Of a stretch of 64,000 nt of DNA, positions 1 through 8,225 are shown in pieces. Positions within the stretch are counted from its first letter, which is position 1. Each line of letters opens with the position of its first letter. Source of the DNA: Bacillota bacterium (GTDB taxonomy: Bacteria > Bacillota > SHA-98 > UBA4971). The translations under genes were made by a program, and so were the position numbers. The notes beneath the pieces are model-generated. The model was given only the letters and a program-made list of their open reading frames with translations. It had not been told where the DNA came from and searched no databases. The stretch spans positions 1 through 64,000 of the forward strand of contig DUSX01000031.1 in assembly GCA_012842395.1 (NCBI GenBank). Reading direction: 5' to 3'.

Positions 1-283
1 CGACGATGGACACCCTCACCAGCTTCTCGGGCTGGTCCCTGCGCGCGCGGCGCATGTGGCTTCCCCGCCCGGCTATGCACGGCAGTTCCACCTGCCCGGG
101 ACCCAGGCGAAGGAGTCCTCGCTGCAAGAACCGGTACGCGTCGAGCGTGATGAGGTACGCCTCATCGCCCGACACCTCCCTGCGGGCGCGGACCTCACTC
201 GCAATATGCGCAAGAAGGGATTTCGCCTGCACCGAGGCAGCCTGGCTCCGGATACGCTGTCGGTAGATGACCTTGCGCCCCAT
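1..283 (-). CDS. Uncharacterised protein, 5' part only (runs off window)
   Basis: The minus strand is open from an ATG at 283 to the window edge (94 codons, no stop). A GGAGG lies 8 bases upstream of the ATG, which fixes the start. The protein begins MGRKVIYRQRIRSQAASVQA and is rich in Arg, with a helical stretch that includes SLLAHIASEVRARREVSGDE and then ITLDAYRFLQRGLLRLGPGQ. It resembles from memory the DUF1670 family of unknown function, which cannot be checked here. No function is proposed. It points away from the rest of the window. Confidence 0.6.
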   Translation of the reverse strand, partial: MGRKVIYRQRIRSQAASVQAKSLLAHIASEVRARREVSGDEAYLITLDAYRFLQRGLLRLGPGQVELPCIAGRGSHMRRARRDQPEKLVRVSIV

Positions 284-633
284 ACTCCCCACCTCCGCAC
301 CAGCCTACCCTCCATTACAACGCCAGAATGCGATCCTCCTGCAGGCCCGGCCGCCTTCTTGATGAAAGCCCCTCGCTGCCGCATACACGCCGTCTTTGAG
401 TTATCAAGGTGCAATCCGACCAGCGAGCCCCAGCCCGCCCCCTCTGCGGGCCTCTACCCATCTACTTCTCTCGCGGGGCGGCCAGGCCGGGCGGGCTCCA
501 CGAATGGCCCGCCTCCGGCCTTGCCGCAGCGGTCGTTGCGTGCCACCTTAAAGACAGCTCCAATGCTGACCCGGTGACTCCTCCTTCGTGCGCTTCGCCT
601 TCATTACGGCATACCTGTCTTATAAGGACACCC
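284..633. other. Intergenic, no gene seen
   Basis: Short ORFs occur on both strands, but none has a ribosome site or a recognisable protein. The stretch lies downstream of a transposase remnant and may be decayed mobile DNA, though no continuation of the transposase is visible in any minus frame. Confidence 0.4.
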
Positions 634-894
634 CTACTTCCACCCGCGCAGCTTCCGGAAATATCCCTTCCCCTGCGCGCGACCGGATGCTTCCTCAACC
701 TCCGCGATCACCACCGGAGCTCTTTCCAACGGACGGTACTCCCTGACCAATTCGCGCACCGTCTCCACTGTCGCCTGATGGTCACACCGCCCCAAACTGA
801 GAAGCACCCTGTGCCTGCTTACCCCATCCTTCCTGTAACTTTCCACGATCCGCAGGTAACCAATACCTCTCGCCCAAGTCACCCGAACAAACAT
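634..894 (-). pseudogene. IS1634-like transposase, N-terminal remnant
   Basis: An 86-residue ORF starts MFVRVTWARGIGYLRIVESY and continues to LLSLGRCDH. This pattern (short basic strand, then IVESYR, then a SLGR turn) is what IS1634/IS4-group transposases show at their N-terminus. Full-length members are about 500-600 residues, so only a fragment is left: a stop follows residue 86 and no DDE catalytic core is found downstream. It is most likely the relic of an insertion sequence. Family recognition is from memory of the N-terminal motif; an unrelated small protein cannot be excluded. Confidence 0.5.
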
Positions 895-1005
895 GGCTTC
901 TTTACCATCATATCACGGTAGAAGAAGTCATAGTTTCCGTCTCACCATTCCAGGCCTTCCGGCTCCGTCTGCCACTCACGCCAGGCCACGGGCGAGGCAC
1001 CAACC

Positions 1006-1026
1006 AAAAGCGGAAATACCGCTTTT
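1006..1026. terminator. Hairpin AAAAGCGG/CCGCTTTT
   Basis: Eight paired bases (1006-1013 with 1019-1026) enclose a 5-base loop AAATA. The A-run on one side and T-run on the other make it a usable intrinsic terminator in both directions. It separates the transposase remnant from the LacI locus. Confidence 0.65.
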
Positions 1027-1103
1027 CAGAGGCTAGTAAGACCCCGGGATAAACTCGTTCCCCTTAATGAAGGAGTTCGGACAGCGGCGGCGAATTACTT
1101 AGC

Positions 1104-1119
1104 CTGGGACCGGTCCCAG
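1104..1119. repeat. Perfect palindrome CTGGGACCGGTCCCAG
   Basis: This 16-bp sequence equals its own reverse complement and lies 315 bases upstream of the LacI-family start. It may be an operator, but similar GGACCGGGTCC sequences occur in four other intergenic spots (about 6028, 8174, 42246 and 44531), so it may instead belong to a dispersed intergenic repeat. Confidence 0.5.
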
Positions 1120-1433
1120 AGCCGCTCGGGATCGTGCCTCTTTCGCACCAGAAGCCAAAGCTGACAGGACGCGGAACGCAACGCGGCACGCAACGCTTCT
1201 GCTTTTCGGGAAAGGCCCCTGATTTGTCGGTATGCCAGCGGGGCGAAGGGCCTGCCGCCGGCCTGCTGAGCGCGGCCACGTCGACCCGAGCTTGGGATCG
1301 CAGCTTCTCGGGGCGCGCGAGGCTACCGCGAGGGGTCGGCTCGGGAAGCCGGCGGGCGGCCCAGCAACCGCTTGATGGGCGGGGGGGGGGCGATGCGTTA
1401 CGCGGCCTCAGGCGATACGTAAGGATGGAGTGG

Positions 1434-2483
1434 ATGAAGTTGGGCCCAACAATCCGAGACGTGGCCAGGGTCGCTGGTGTCTCGAAGTCAACTGTGTCGC
1501 GTGTCCTGAATGCTGACCCAAACGTTGCTGAAGAGACCAGATCCGCGGTGTTTGCCGCGATAAAGGAGATAGGTTACTCCCGGAACGCGCTCGCCCGGGG
1601 GTTGAACACTCGGAAGACCGGGACCATCGGCCTCATCATATCGGACATAACCAACCCGTTCCACGCGGAGGTGGCGCGCGGCGTCGAAGACCTGGCTTCG
1701 GACTTCGACAGCAACGTGATCCTTTGCAACACCGACGGCAGACCGAAGAAGGAGGCCGCGTACATAGACCTTCTTGTCGAGAAGAGGGTGGACGGCATCA
1801 TTTTCACGTCGGTCAAGGCGGGGGAGAGCGATATGACGGTTCTACGCTCAAAGCAGATCCCCTTCGTCTTTGCCGGCCGTACTCTGCCTGATGTGGAGGC
1901 CGACAGCGTGGTTGTGGACAACGTTCTCGGCGGGTTCCAGGCTGCGACCCACCTCGTGCGGCTCGGCCATCAGAGAATCGCTTACTTGGCCGGTCCCTCC
2001 CACGTCTCCGCAAGCATGGACCGGTACGAAGGATACTGCCAGGCGCTCCGTCGGGCGGGCATCGAACCCGATCCCGAGCTCGTTGTAGAGGGCGATTTCA
2101 AGCAGGAGGGCGGGTACCGTGCCATGAGCGCGCTCCTGGACCGGGCTCTGGGCGTCACCGCGGTGTTTGCCGCGAACGACTATATGGCCATGGGAGCGCT
2201 CGAGGCGATATACGAGCGCGGCCTCAGGGTGCCAGAGGATATCGCTGTTGTCGGGTTCGACGACATCCCGTTCGCCCGCCTCCACCTGGTGCAGCTCACG
2301 ACCGTCGCCCAACCCAAGTACGATATCGGCGCCATAGCCGCGCGCATGTTGTTCGAGCGGATCGACGGCAAAGTTGGGGATGAGCCGGCACGCCGCGTGG
2401 TCCTTCCCCCGCGTCTGGTGGTCCGTCGGACTTGCGGGGAGTATCAAGGCCGGCGCGATGCGGCGGAGCCGGATAGGCCGTAG
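1434..2483 (+). CDS. LacI-family transcriptional regulator
   Basis: 349 residues, the usual LacI length. Residues 6-25 (TIRDVARVAGVSKSTVSRVL) are the helix-turn-helix, followed by the hinge (NALARGLNTRKTG) and a periplasmic-binding-protein-like effector domain with TIGLIISDITNPFH, AVFAANDYMAMGAL and DIAVVGFDD. I chose the ATG at 1434 because AAGG lies 9 bases upstream; an ATG at 1425 is the alternative. It is the first gene of the sugar/cyclitol cluster, 26 bases before the dehydrogenase, so it probably controls that operon and the ABC importer in response to the imported sugar or a catabolite. The effector is not evident from sequence. Confidence 0.93.
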   Translation: MKLGPTIRDVARVAGVSKSTVSRVLNADPNVAEETRSAVFAAIKEIGYSRNALARGLNTRKTGTIGLIISDITNPFHAEVARGVEDLASDFDSNVILCNTDGRPKKEAAYIDLLVEKRVDGIIFTSVKAGESDMTVLRSKQIPFVFAGRTLPDVEADSVVVDNVLGGFQAATHLVRLGHQRIAYLAGPSHVSASMDRYEGYCQALRRAGIEPDPELVVEGDFKQEGGYRAMSALLDRALGVTAVFAANDYMAMGALEAIYERGLRVPEDIAVVGFDDIPFARLHLVQLTTVAQPKYDIGAIAARMLFERIDGKVGDEPARRVVLPPRLVVRRTCGEYQGRRDAAEPDRP

Positions 2484-2509
2484 ACGTGTCGAAAATGGAG
2501 GTAAGAGAG

Positions 2510-3691
2510 ATGAAAGCGGTCGTTCTATCTTGTGACTGGCAGCCCAGGCCTGGTTTCAAGCTCGGTGCCAAGGACATCGATGGCAAGCTCACGTACCTAG
2601 GGAGCAAGGTGTGGCGGAATCCCAGACTCCAGGTGGTGGAGAAAGAAGTTCCCAAGCCCGGTCTCACCGAGGTGTTGATCAAGGTCAAGGCCTGCGGGAT
2701 CTGCGGAAGCGACGTCCACATGGCGCAGGCGGACGAAGAGGGCTACATCTTCTATCCGGGTCTCACCGCGTTCCCGTGCACGCTGGGCCACGAGTTCTCC
2801 GGCGTGGTCGTCGAGGCCGGCAAGAACGCCATAAACAAGCGGACGCGTAAACCCTTCGAACCCGGGGAGGCCGTGTGCTCCGAGGAGATGCTGTGGTGCG
2901 GTTCGTGCCGCCCGTGCGCTGACGGGTACCCGAACCAGTGCGAGGCCCTTCAGGAACTTGGGTTCAGCTGCGACGGGGCGTTCGCGGAATACATCACGGT
3001 GGACGCTAGGTACGTCTGGAGCATCGAGGAGCTCAAAGAGAGGTACTCCGGTGACGACGTGTTCGTGGCGGGAGCCCTGGTTGAGCCCACATCCGTGGCG
3101 TACACGGCCGTCATCGACGTCACAGGCGGAATCCGCCCCGGCGACAACGTCGTGATATGCGGCGGAGGGCCCATCGGGCTTGCGGCTGTGGCCATCATGA
3201 AGCGCGCGGGCGCGGCGAGGGTCATACTCTCGGAGCCGTCGAAGCGCCGCGCCGAGCTCGGCAAGAAGATGGGGGCCGACTACGTCATCAACCCTGTCGA
3301 GCAGGACTTCACCGAGGCGGTGCTGGAGCTCACCCGCGGCATGGGCGCGAACCTGTACCTCGAGGCCACCGGCCTTCCGGCCGCTGTATGGCCAGGCATC
3401 GAGCAGGCGATATGGGAAGGCAAGACCATTGAGGCCACGGTCTCCATCGTCGCCCGCGCGGATGCGAAGATCCCGGTCACCGGAGAGGTCTTCCAGGTGA
3501 GGCGAGCGCGCATAGTCGGCTCCCAGGGCCATTCGGGTCACGGGACGTTCCCGAGGGTGATAAGCTCGATCGCGTCGGGCATGGACGTCCTGCCGCTCGT
3601 CACAAAGAGGATCACCATGGACGAGGTGCCCGAGAACATCATAAGGCTGCAGACGGACAGGAGCGAGTGCAAGATCACCGCTCTCATCTAA
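2510..3691 (+). CDS. iolM: Zn-dependent dehydrogenase, scyllo-inosose 3-dehydrogenase (IolM) type
   Basis: 393-residue medium-chain dehydrogenase. Catalytic zinc ligands sit in ACGICGSD (Cys62) and GHE (His94-Glu95), structural zinc cysteines are at 130, 133, 136 and 144, and the NAD fold has GGGPIGLAA. Compared with ordinary 340-residue family members it has an extra N-terminal segment (about residues 11-40) and an insert after GHEFSG, as in the Thermotoga enzyme that oxidises 2-keto-myo-inositol to a diketo-inositol. GGAGG lies 8 bases before ATG 2510; the GTG at 2486 has no site. Downstream creatininase-family and epimerase genes match the next steps of that route. Substrate is inferred from family and context; another cyclic polyol is possible. 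Confidence 0.72.
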   Translation: MKAVVLSCDWQPRPGFKLGAKDIDGKLTYLGSKVWRNPRLQVVEKEVPKPGLTEVLIKVKACGICGSDVHMAQADEEGYIFYPGLTAFPCTLGHEFSGVVVEAGKNAINKRTRKPFEPGEAVCSEEMLWCGSCRPCADGYPNQCEALQELGFSCDGAFAEYITVDARYVWSIEELKERYSGDDVFVAGALVEPTSVAYTAVIDVTGGIRPGDNVVICGGGPIGLAAVAIMKRAGAARVILSEPSKRRAELGKKMGADYVINPVEQDFTEAVLELTRGMGANLYLEATGLPAAVWPGIEQAIWEGKTIEATVSIVARADAKIPVTGEVFQVRRARIVGSQGHSGHGTFPRVISSIASGMDVLPLVTKRITMDEVPENIIRLQTDRSECKITALI

Positions 3692-3717
3692 GGGGCGGGG
3701 GCTCGGGAGGGTTTTCG

Positions 3718-4746
3718 ATGGAAGACAGGACCATGCTGGCGGCGGTCTTCGAGGGCAATGGTAGGCTTGCTGTCAAGGAGGTCCCCGTGCCGGCACTCCA
3801 CAAGGAGGACGATGTCCTTCTCAAGGTCGACGCAGCCAGCATCTGCGGCACCGACGTGCACATCCTGGAGGTTCCGCCCGGCCACCCGGCCACGCCCGGC
3901 TCCATTCTCGGCCACGAATACGTTGGGACCGTTCTCAAGACAGGCCCGGGGGTGGAGGGCCTGCAGGAAGGCGACAGGGTCGTGATCGACCCCAACCTCA
4001 CGTGCGGCAGGTGCCGGTACTGCCGCATGGGGATGCCGAACATGTGCGAAAACATGACTACGCTCGGGATCTTCCTCAATGGAGGGTTCGCGAAATACAA
4101 CGTGGCGCCAGCGCGGGCTCTTCACAAGATCTCGAAAGCCGTTCCGCCCGACACGGCTGTTTTTGCGGAGCCTCTCTCTTGCGTGGTCAACGGCACCGAG
4201 AAAGTGCGGCTGCACCCGGGCGAGTCTGTGGTCGTGCTCGGGGCGGGGCCGATCGGGCTGCTGTTCATCCAGGTGTTCCGGGCGGCCGGCGCTGGCAAGA
4301 TAATCGTCTCCGAGATGGCCGAAGTGAGGGCGGAGGCAGCCAGGCGGAGCGGGGCCGACCTCGTGATCGACCCGCGCAGCACCGACGTCAAGGCAAGGGT
4401 GTTGGACGAGACGGGCATCGGCGCGGATGTCGTGGTGGACGCGGTCGGTGCGCTGCTCCCGGCGGCGTTGGATCTCGTGAGGCGCGGCGGCAAGGTGCTC
4501 CTCTTTGGGATGAACCAATCGGTCGCGCCCCCTGTGGCGCAGTACTACATCACCCGCCACGAGGTCGCCGTGCTCGGTACCTACATAGCGAAGTACACGT
4601 TCCCGCCCGCCATCAAAGTGTTGGAGAGCGGGGCCATCAAGACGGACGCTCTCATAACGCATCGGGTGAGCGTCGCCAACATAAGCGAGGGTTTCGAAGC
4701 GATGAGGTCCGGCAAGGCCGTCAAGGTGGTCGTTACGCCCGAGTAG
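3718..4746 (+). CDS. Zn-dependent medium-chain alcohol/polyol dehydrogenase
   Basis: 342 residues, threonine dehydrogenase/sorbitol dehydrogenase type. Visible are the catalytic zinc motif SICGTD (Cys43) and GHE (His66-Glu67), the four-cysteine structural zinc lobe CGRCRYCRMGMPNMC, and the Rossmann motif GAGPIGL. The ATG at 3718 has GGGAGG in front; an in-frame ATG lies 15 bases later. It follows the IolM-type gene by 26 bases. No GFO/IDH/MocA-type inositol 2-dehydrogenase (IolG) is present in the window, so this enzyme may provide the first oxidation step, or it may reduce a later keto-acid. That role is inference; the enzyme class is clear. Confidence 0.85.
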   Translation: MEDRTMLAAVFEGNGRLAVKEVPVPALHKEDDVLLKVDAASICGTDVHILEVPPGHPATPGSILGHEYVGTVLKTGPGVEGLQEGDRVVIDPNLTCGRCRYCRMGMPNMCENMTTLGIFLNGGFAKYNVAPARALHKISKAVPPDTAVFAEPLSCVVNGTEKVRLHPGESVVVLGAGPIGLLFIQVFRAAGAGKIIVSEMAEVRAEAARRSGADLVIDPRSTDVKARVLDETGIGADVVVDAVGALLPAALDLVRRGGKVLLFGMNQSVAPPVAQYYITRHEVAVLGTYIAKYTFPPAIKVLESGAIKTDALITHRVSVANISEGFEAMRSGKAVKVVVTPE

Positions 4747-4969
4747 CCGCCCGCTCCGGCCGTGGACCGGTCGAGCCGGAGGACGAACGGCGACCAGTCG
4801 CGCGCGGCGGGCGGCGTGCGGTGAACCGTGCGCAGCGGGCGTCAAGAGGTGGACTGCCGGCCCCCGAAGAGGCCGCCGGTTACTGCGCGACGGACGGGCG
4901 GCCCGCCTTGGACGGGCGACCGACCTTGCGCTGGTTTTTCGAAATCCTCGAAGGAAGGAGCATTGTCAC

Positions 4970-5941
4970 ATGGGCAACTGGGAACTGCCTCCAAAGAAGG
5001 GGCACATGGACGAACCATCTGGCGTTTACCTGCAAAACATGACGATGAGCCAGATCCAGGAGCGTCTCAAGAAAGACGACATCCTCATAGTTCCCGTGGG
5101 GTCCACGGAGAACCACGGGCCAAACGCGTGCATCGGCGAGGACACCTTCCTCGTGACGAGGATGGCCGAGGCGGTTGCTCTTAGGACCGGCTGCACCGTC
5201 GCCCAACCCGTGTGGTACGGTTCCCATCCGTTCCACCATATGGGGATGCCGGGCACTGTGATAGTGCCTGAGGAGATCTTCTGTGGGCTCCTCAAGTCCA
5301 TGATGGCCGGGTTCTGGAACATGGGGTTCCGCAAGATGATACTTCTCAACGGGCACGGCCAAGAGTACGTGATCCCCACGGCGATCCACCAGTTCGGCAA
5401 GACGTACCAGGTGCCGGCGATCATAATCAACGTCAACTGGTACCACGCCGTGCAGGACCATTTCAAGCTGAAAGATCAAGGCGGCGTGTACGAGACTCCT
5501 TTCATCCACGCCGACGAAGTGGAGACGTCGTGGAGCTTGGCTTTGTTCCCGGAGCTCATGGACCAGTCGAAGGCCGTGGATACGACGCCTAGGGGCTATC
5601 TACCCGAAGGGCACGTGGACAAGGCGGGCAACCTGCTTCACAGGCCGATAGCGTGGTACGGGCACATCGGTTGCGGTCCGGCTGAATATGCCGCTACGCC
5701 CGAGGGATGCGTCGGCAAGCCCACGCTCGCCGATCCCGAGAAGGCGAGGCCGGGTGTGGAAGCATTCCTGGACTACATGGTGAAGCTGCATGACGACATC
5801 CTCAAGGCGTTCCCGCCCGGCAAACTCCCGCCCATCGAGGACATGAGCCAGCGGCGCCGTGAGGACATCGAGGCGGTCTTGAAGGGGCCTCTTGCGCCTG
5901 GCGGGCGGAGCATCTACTCTCTCGTATATCCGCCGGCGTGA
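4970..5941 (+). CDS. Creatininase-family hydrolase (IolN-like position)
   Basis: 323 residues. The creatininase metal site is visible: GSTENHGP (Glu47, His49), acidic GED at 56-58, LNGHGQE in mid-protein, and HADEVETS for the last ligands. The family hydrolyses C-N or C-C bonds using two metal ions. In the Thermotoga inositol route a hydrolase called IolN opens the diketo-inositol ring to 5-keto-L-gluconate; position after the IolM-type gene suggests the same job, but I recall IolN's family only from memory. The start has AAGGAG 10 bases upstream. A second family member lies at 54930. Cytoplasmic, no signal peptide. Confidence 0.8.
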   Translation: MGNWELPPKKGHMDEPSGVYLQNMTMSQIQERLKKDDILIVPVGSTENHGPNACIGEDTFLVTRMAEAVALRTGCTVAQPVWYGSHPFHHMGMPGTVIVPEEIFCGLLKSMMAGFWNMGFRKMILLNGHGQEYVIPTAIHQFGKTYQVPAIIINVNWYHAVQDHFKLKDQGGVYETPFIHADEVETSWSLALFPELMDQSKAVDTTPRGYLPEGHVDKAGNLLHRPIAWYGHIGCGPAEYAATPEGCVGKPTLADPEKARPGVEAFLDYMVKLHDDILKAFPPGKLPPIEDMSQRRREDIEAVLKGPLAPGGRSIYSLVYPPA

Positions 5942-6027
5942 GCCCCGGCGAGACGGGGTTGAAACCGGCACCGGCAACCCTTGCGCTGTGGTGAAAGGAA
6001 ACGTGAATCCGTGGCGAGGCACCTAGG

Positions 6028-6045
6028 CCCAGGATCGGGTCCCGG
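6028..6045. repeat. Intergenic GGATCGGGTCC palindrome copy
   Basis: The sequence reads CCCAGGATCGGGTCCCGG and resembles the palindromes at 1104, 8174, 42246 and 44531. It lies between the creatininase-family and epimerase genes, in a 227-base gap with no coding sign. Confidence 0.4.
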
Positions 6046-6168
6046 ACGCCTCGAGCCGGCGCGGTGTAGGACCGGGCGGGAGGATGGCCGCAGGCACCAT
6101 GGGCACGGCATGATCATCGTGCAGGAATGGCCGAGGCGAGGCGCGAGGATGACCGAGGTGACGCTGAG

Positions 6169-6972
6169 ATGAAATTGAGCATTGTGGCGAACGCGACGCC
6201 GAAGGCGACGCCACTCGCGGCGGATATTCCGCTCGAAGAGGCGGTGAGGCTTGCCGCGGAGGTCGGGTTTGACGGAGTCGAGCTTGCGATAGGCGATCCC
6301 AAGGGCCTCGACCCTGCGTCAGTGAAGCGCCTGCTGGGGGCCCATGGCCTGGAGGTCCCCGCGCTCGGGACAGGAGCTGCATACGCTGAGGGGCTCAGCC
6401 TGTCCCATCCGGAGGCCGCACGACGCGAGGGTGCTGTGTCGCGGTTGAAAGCCCATGTGGACCTTGCGGCGGAGCTCGGCGCCTACGTGATAGTCGGGCT
6501 CATTCGCGGTCGGGCCAAGGACGGTCTCGGCCCGGAGCGCGCCACCGAGTGCGTGGTGGCGGGGATGCGGGAGGTCGCTCGGTATGCCGCTGGACGTGGT
6601 GTGAAGTTGCTCCTCGAGCCCTTGAACCGTTTTGAGACGGACCTCCTCAACACCGTCGCTGACGCGCTTGCGGTGGCCGAAGCCGCCGGTGACAACGTGG
6701 GCCTCCTTGTGGACACTTTCCACATGAACATCGAGGAGCCGTCGATCACGGGTTCACTCCGGGAGGCAGCGCGCAGGATATGGCACGTCCACGTAGCAGA
6801 CAGCAACCGTTGGGCGCCGGGGTGCGGGCACCTGGACTTCCGTGAGATCGTGGGGACGCTGCGCGACTCGGGATACCAAGGTTACCTTTCGGCGGAGATA
6901 CTTCACAAACCGGAAGCCCGCGCGGCATACGCTCAGACCCGCGAGCACCTGGCGCCTTTGCTCATTTCTTGA
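6169..6972 (+). CDS. iolO: Sugar-phosphate isomerase/epimerase-family TIM barrel (IolO-like)
   Basis: 267 residues of the AP-endonuclease-2-like xylose isomerase fold. Metal-binding strands are visible: LLLEPLNRFETDLLNT, GLLVDTFHMNIEE, HVADSNRWAPGCGHLDF and GYLSAEIL, the Glu/Asp/His/Glu set of keto-sugar 3-epimerases. 5-Keto-L-gluconate epimerase (IolO) of Thermotoga belongs here and makes D-tagaturonate; order after IolM- and IolN-type genes supports that. ATG 6169 has GAGGTGA 7 bases upstream; an upstream in-frame ATG at 6127 adds a non-conserved tail. A ketose 3-epimerase acting on tagatose or psicose is the main alternative. Confidence 0.7.
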   Translation: MKLSIVANATPKATPLAADIPLEEAVRLAAEVGFDGVELAIGDPKGLDPASVKRLLGAHGLEVPALGTGAAYAEGLSLSHPEAARREGAVSRLKAHVDLAAELGAYVIVGLIRGRAKDGLGPERATECVVAGMREVARYAAGRGVKLLLEPLNRFETDLLNTVADALAVAEAAGDNVGLLVDTFHMNIEEPSITGSLREAARRIWHVHVADSNRWAPGCGHLDFREIVGTLRDSGYQGYLSAEILHKPEARAAYAQTREHLAPLLIS

Positions 6973-7111
6973 CGGCGCTAGGGTTGCCGGTGCTTGCCCG
7001 ACGGGGCGTGGAGAATTCGGCTATCTCGCGCGGCGAATTCGAACGAGGCGCGCCGCAAGCGCGCCGTCCTAGACGCCCGTACCGCATCAGAGACCACGGG
7101 AGGTGCGATGA

Positions 7112-8161
7112 ATGACCGGCAGGTTTGGGTACTCAATCGAAGGATACGAGTTCCGGGCGCAGGATTTCCTGCCTGCCAGGATATGCGACAAGATCGTTGA
7201 CATTCGGGTGAACGAGCCAGGGCTTATAAGGGAGATCGCCCAAAGCCGCAAGAGACGGCGCACGCTCACACGTGACGGCAAGCTCACGATCCTCGCGACC
7301 GACCACCCTGCGCGCATGGTGACGAAGGTCGGCGACGACCCTGTGGCCATCGGCGACCGGTACGGCCTCCTTGCACGCCTGGCCAGGGTGCTGACTGACC
7401 CCAGGTTCGATGGGGTGATGGCGACGCCTGACATAATCGAGGAGCTGCTCGTCCTCGACTACCTCGTGCAGGAGGCTGGCGGACCTTCCTTCCTGGACGA
7501 GAAGGTAATCCTCGGGTGCATGAACCGGGGTGGGCTTGCGGGCGTCGTGTTCGAGATGGATGACAGGATGACCGCGTACACCGTGGATTCCATCGCCGAC
7601 ATGGGCCTTGACGGCGCCAAGATAATGTTCAGGCTCGATCCGGAGAACCCGGATTCCGGCAAGACGATCATGTATTGTGTGGAAGCCATCAACGAGCTGG
7701 TTGACTTGGGAATCCCCGTCTTCCTTGAGGCCCTTATGCTGCGGAAGGTCGAGGGGAAGCTCAAGACCCTGAAAGAGGCTGAGGCACTCATCAAGATCGT
7801 GGGGGTCGCTGCCGGGCTCGGAAAATCCAGTGCGTACACATGGTTGAAGATCCCGTACTGCGAGGGTTATGACAAGGTCGCGAGGGCCACGACTTGTCCC
7901 ATACTCATGCTGGGCGGGGAGTCAACTGGCGATCCCACCGGCATACTCGAGGAGTTCGCGGCGGGAATGCGCGCAGGGGCTACGGTCAGGGGCGCGCTCG
8001 TGGGGAGGAACGTGACATTCCCCGGCAAGGACGATCCACGGGCAGTGGCTGTGGCTGTGAGCGAGATAGTTCACAACGGCCTTGATGCGGAGGCGGCCAC
8101 GCGGGTCCTTATGGAGACGCGCGGGAAGGACATGGACGCGATAACGCGCTACTTTGTCTGA
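7112..8161 (+). CDS. Cgl0159-type (beta/alpha)8 aldolase
   Basis: 349 residues with the DeoC/LacD-like barrel pattern: a deep strand LTILATDHPARM near residue 65, DGVMATPDII, DGAKIMFRLDP at about 165-175 and ATVRGALVGRNVTFP near the phosphate-binding end. It matches the family named after Corynebacterium Cgl0159, which is found beside inositol and sugar-catabolism genes and is predicted to be a class I aldolase. GGGAGG lies 9 bases before the ATG. With the phosphofructokinase gene immediately downstream, cleavage of a ketose 1,6-bisphosphate to triose phosphates is a sensible inference. The Schiff-base lysine cannot be fixed by eye. Confidence 0.7.
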   Translation: MTGRFGYSIEGYEFRAQDFLPARICDKIVDIRVNEPGLIREIAQSRKRRRTLTRDGKLTILATDHPARMVTKVGDDPVAIGDRYGLLARLARVLTDPRFDGVMATPDIIEELLVLDYLVQEAGGPSFLDEKVILGCMNRGGLAGVVFEMDDRMTAYTVDSIADMGLDGAKIMFRLDPENPDSGKTIMYCVEAINELVDLGIPVFLEALMLRKVEGKLKTLKEAEALIKIVGVAAGLGKSSAYTWLKIPYCEGYDKVARATTCPILMLGGESTGDPTGILEEFAAGMRAGATVRGALVGRNVTFPGKDDPRAVAVAVSEIVHNGLDAEAATRVLMETRGKDMDAITRYFV

Positions 8162-8173
8162 GTGCCCCCAGTG

Positions 8174-8190
8174 CCCTGGGACCGGGTCCG
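8174..8190. repeat. Intergenic GGACCGGGTCC palindrome copy
   Basis: CCCTGGGACCGGGTCCG lies in the short gap between the aldolase and phosphofructokinase genes. It is close to the perfect palindrome at 1104-1119 and may be a repeat family or a mild transcript hairpin. Confidence 0.4.
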
Positions 8191-8225
8191 ATGGAGGGGC
8201 GAGAGCACATAGGAGGGTGGTTCTC

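Larger units (their letters stand above)
895..1433. other. Intergenic region upstream of lacI-type gene
   Basis: It holds a terminator-like hairpin (1006-1026), a perfect 16-bp palindrome (1104-1119) and a run of G residues at about 1381-1390. An ORF in the frame of the LacI gene extends upstream to 1134, but that stretch has no family similarity and is taken as non-coding. Confidence 0.5.

Noticed and set aside
3688-4845. Long minus-strand ORF of 385 codons
   Set aside because: It is antisense to a clear Zn-dehydrogenase gene; the Arg/His/Asp-rich product is typical of shadow frames in G+C-rich coding DNA.
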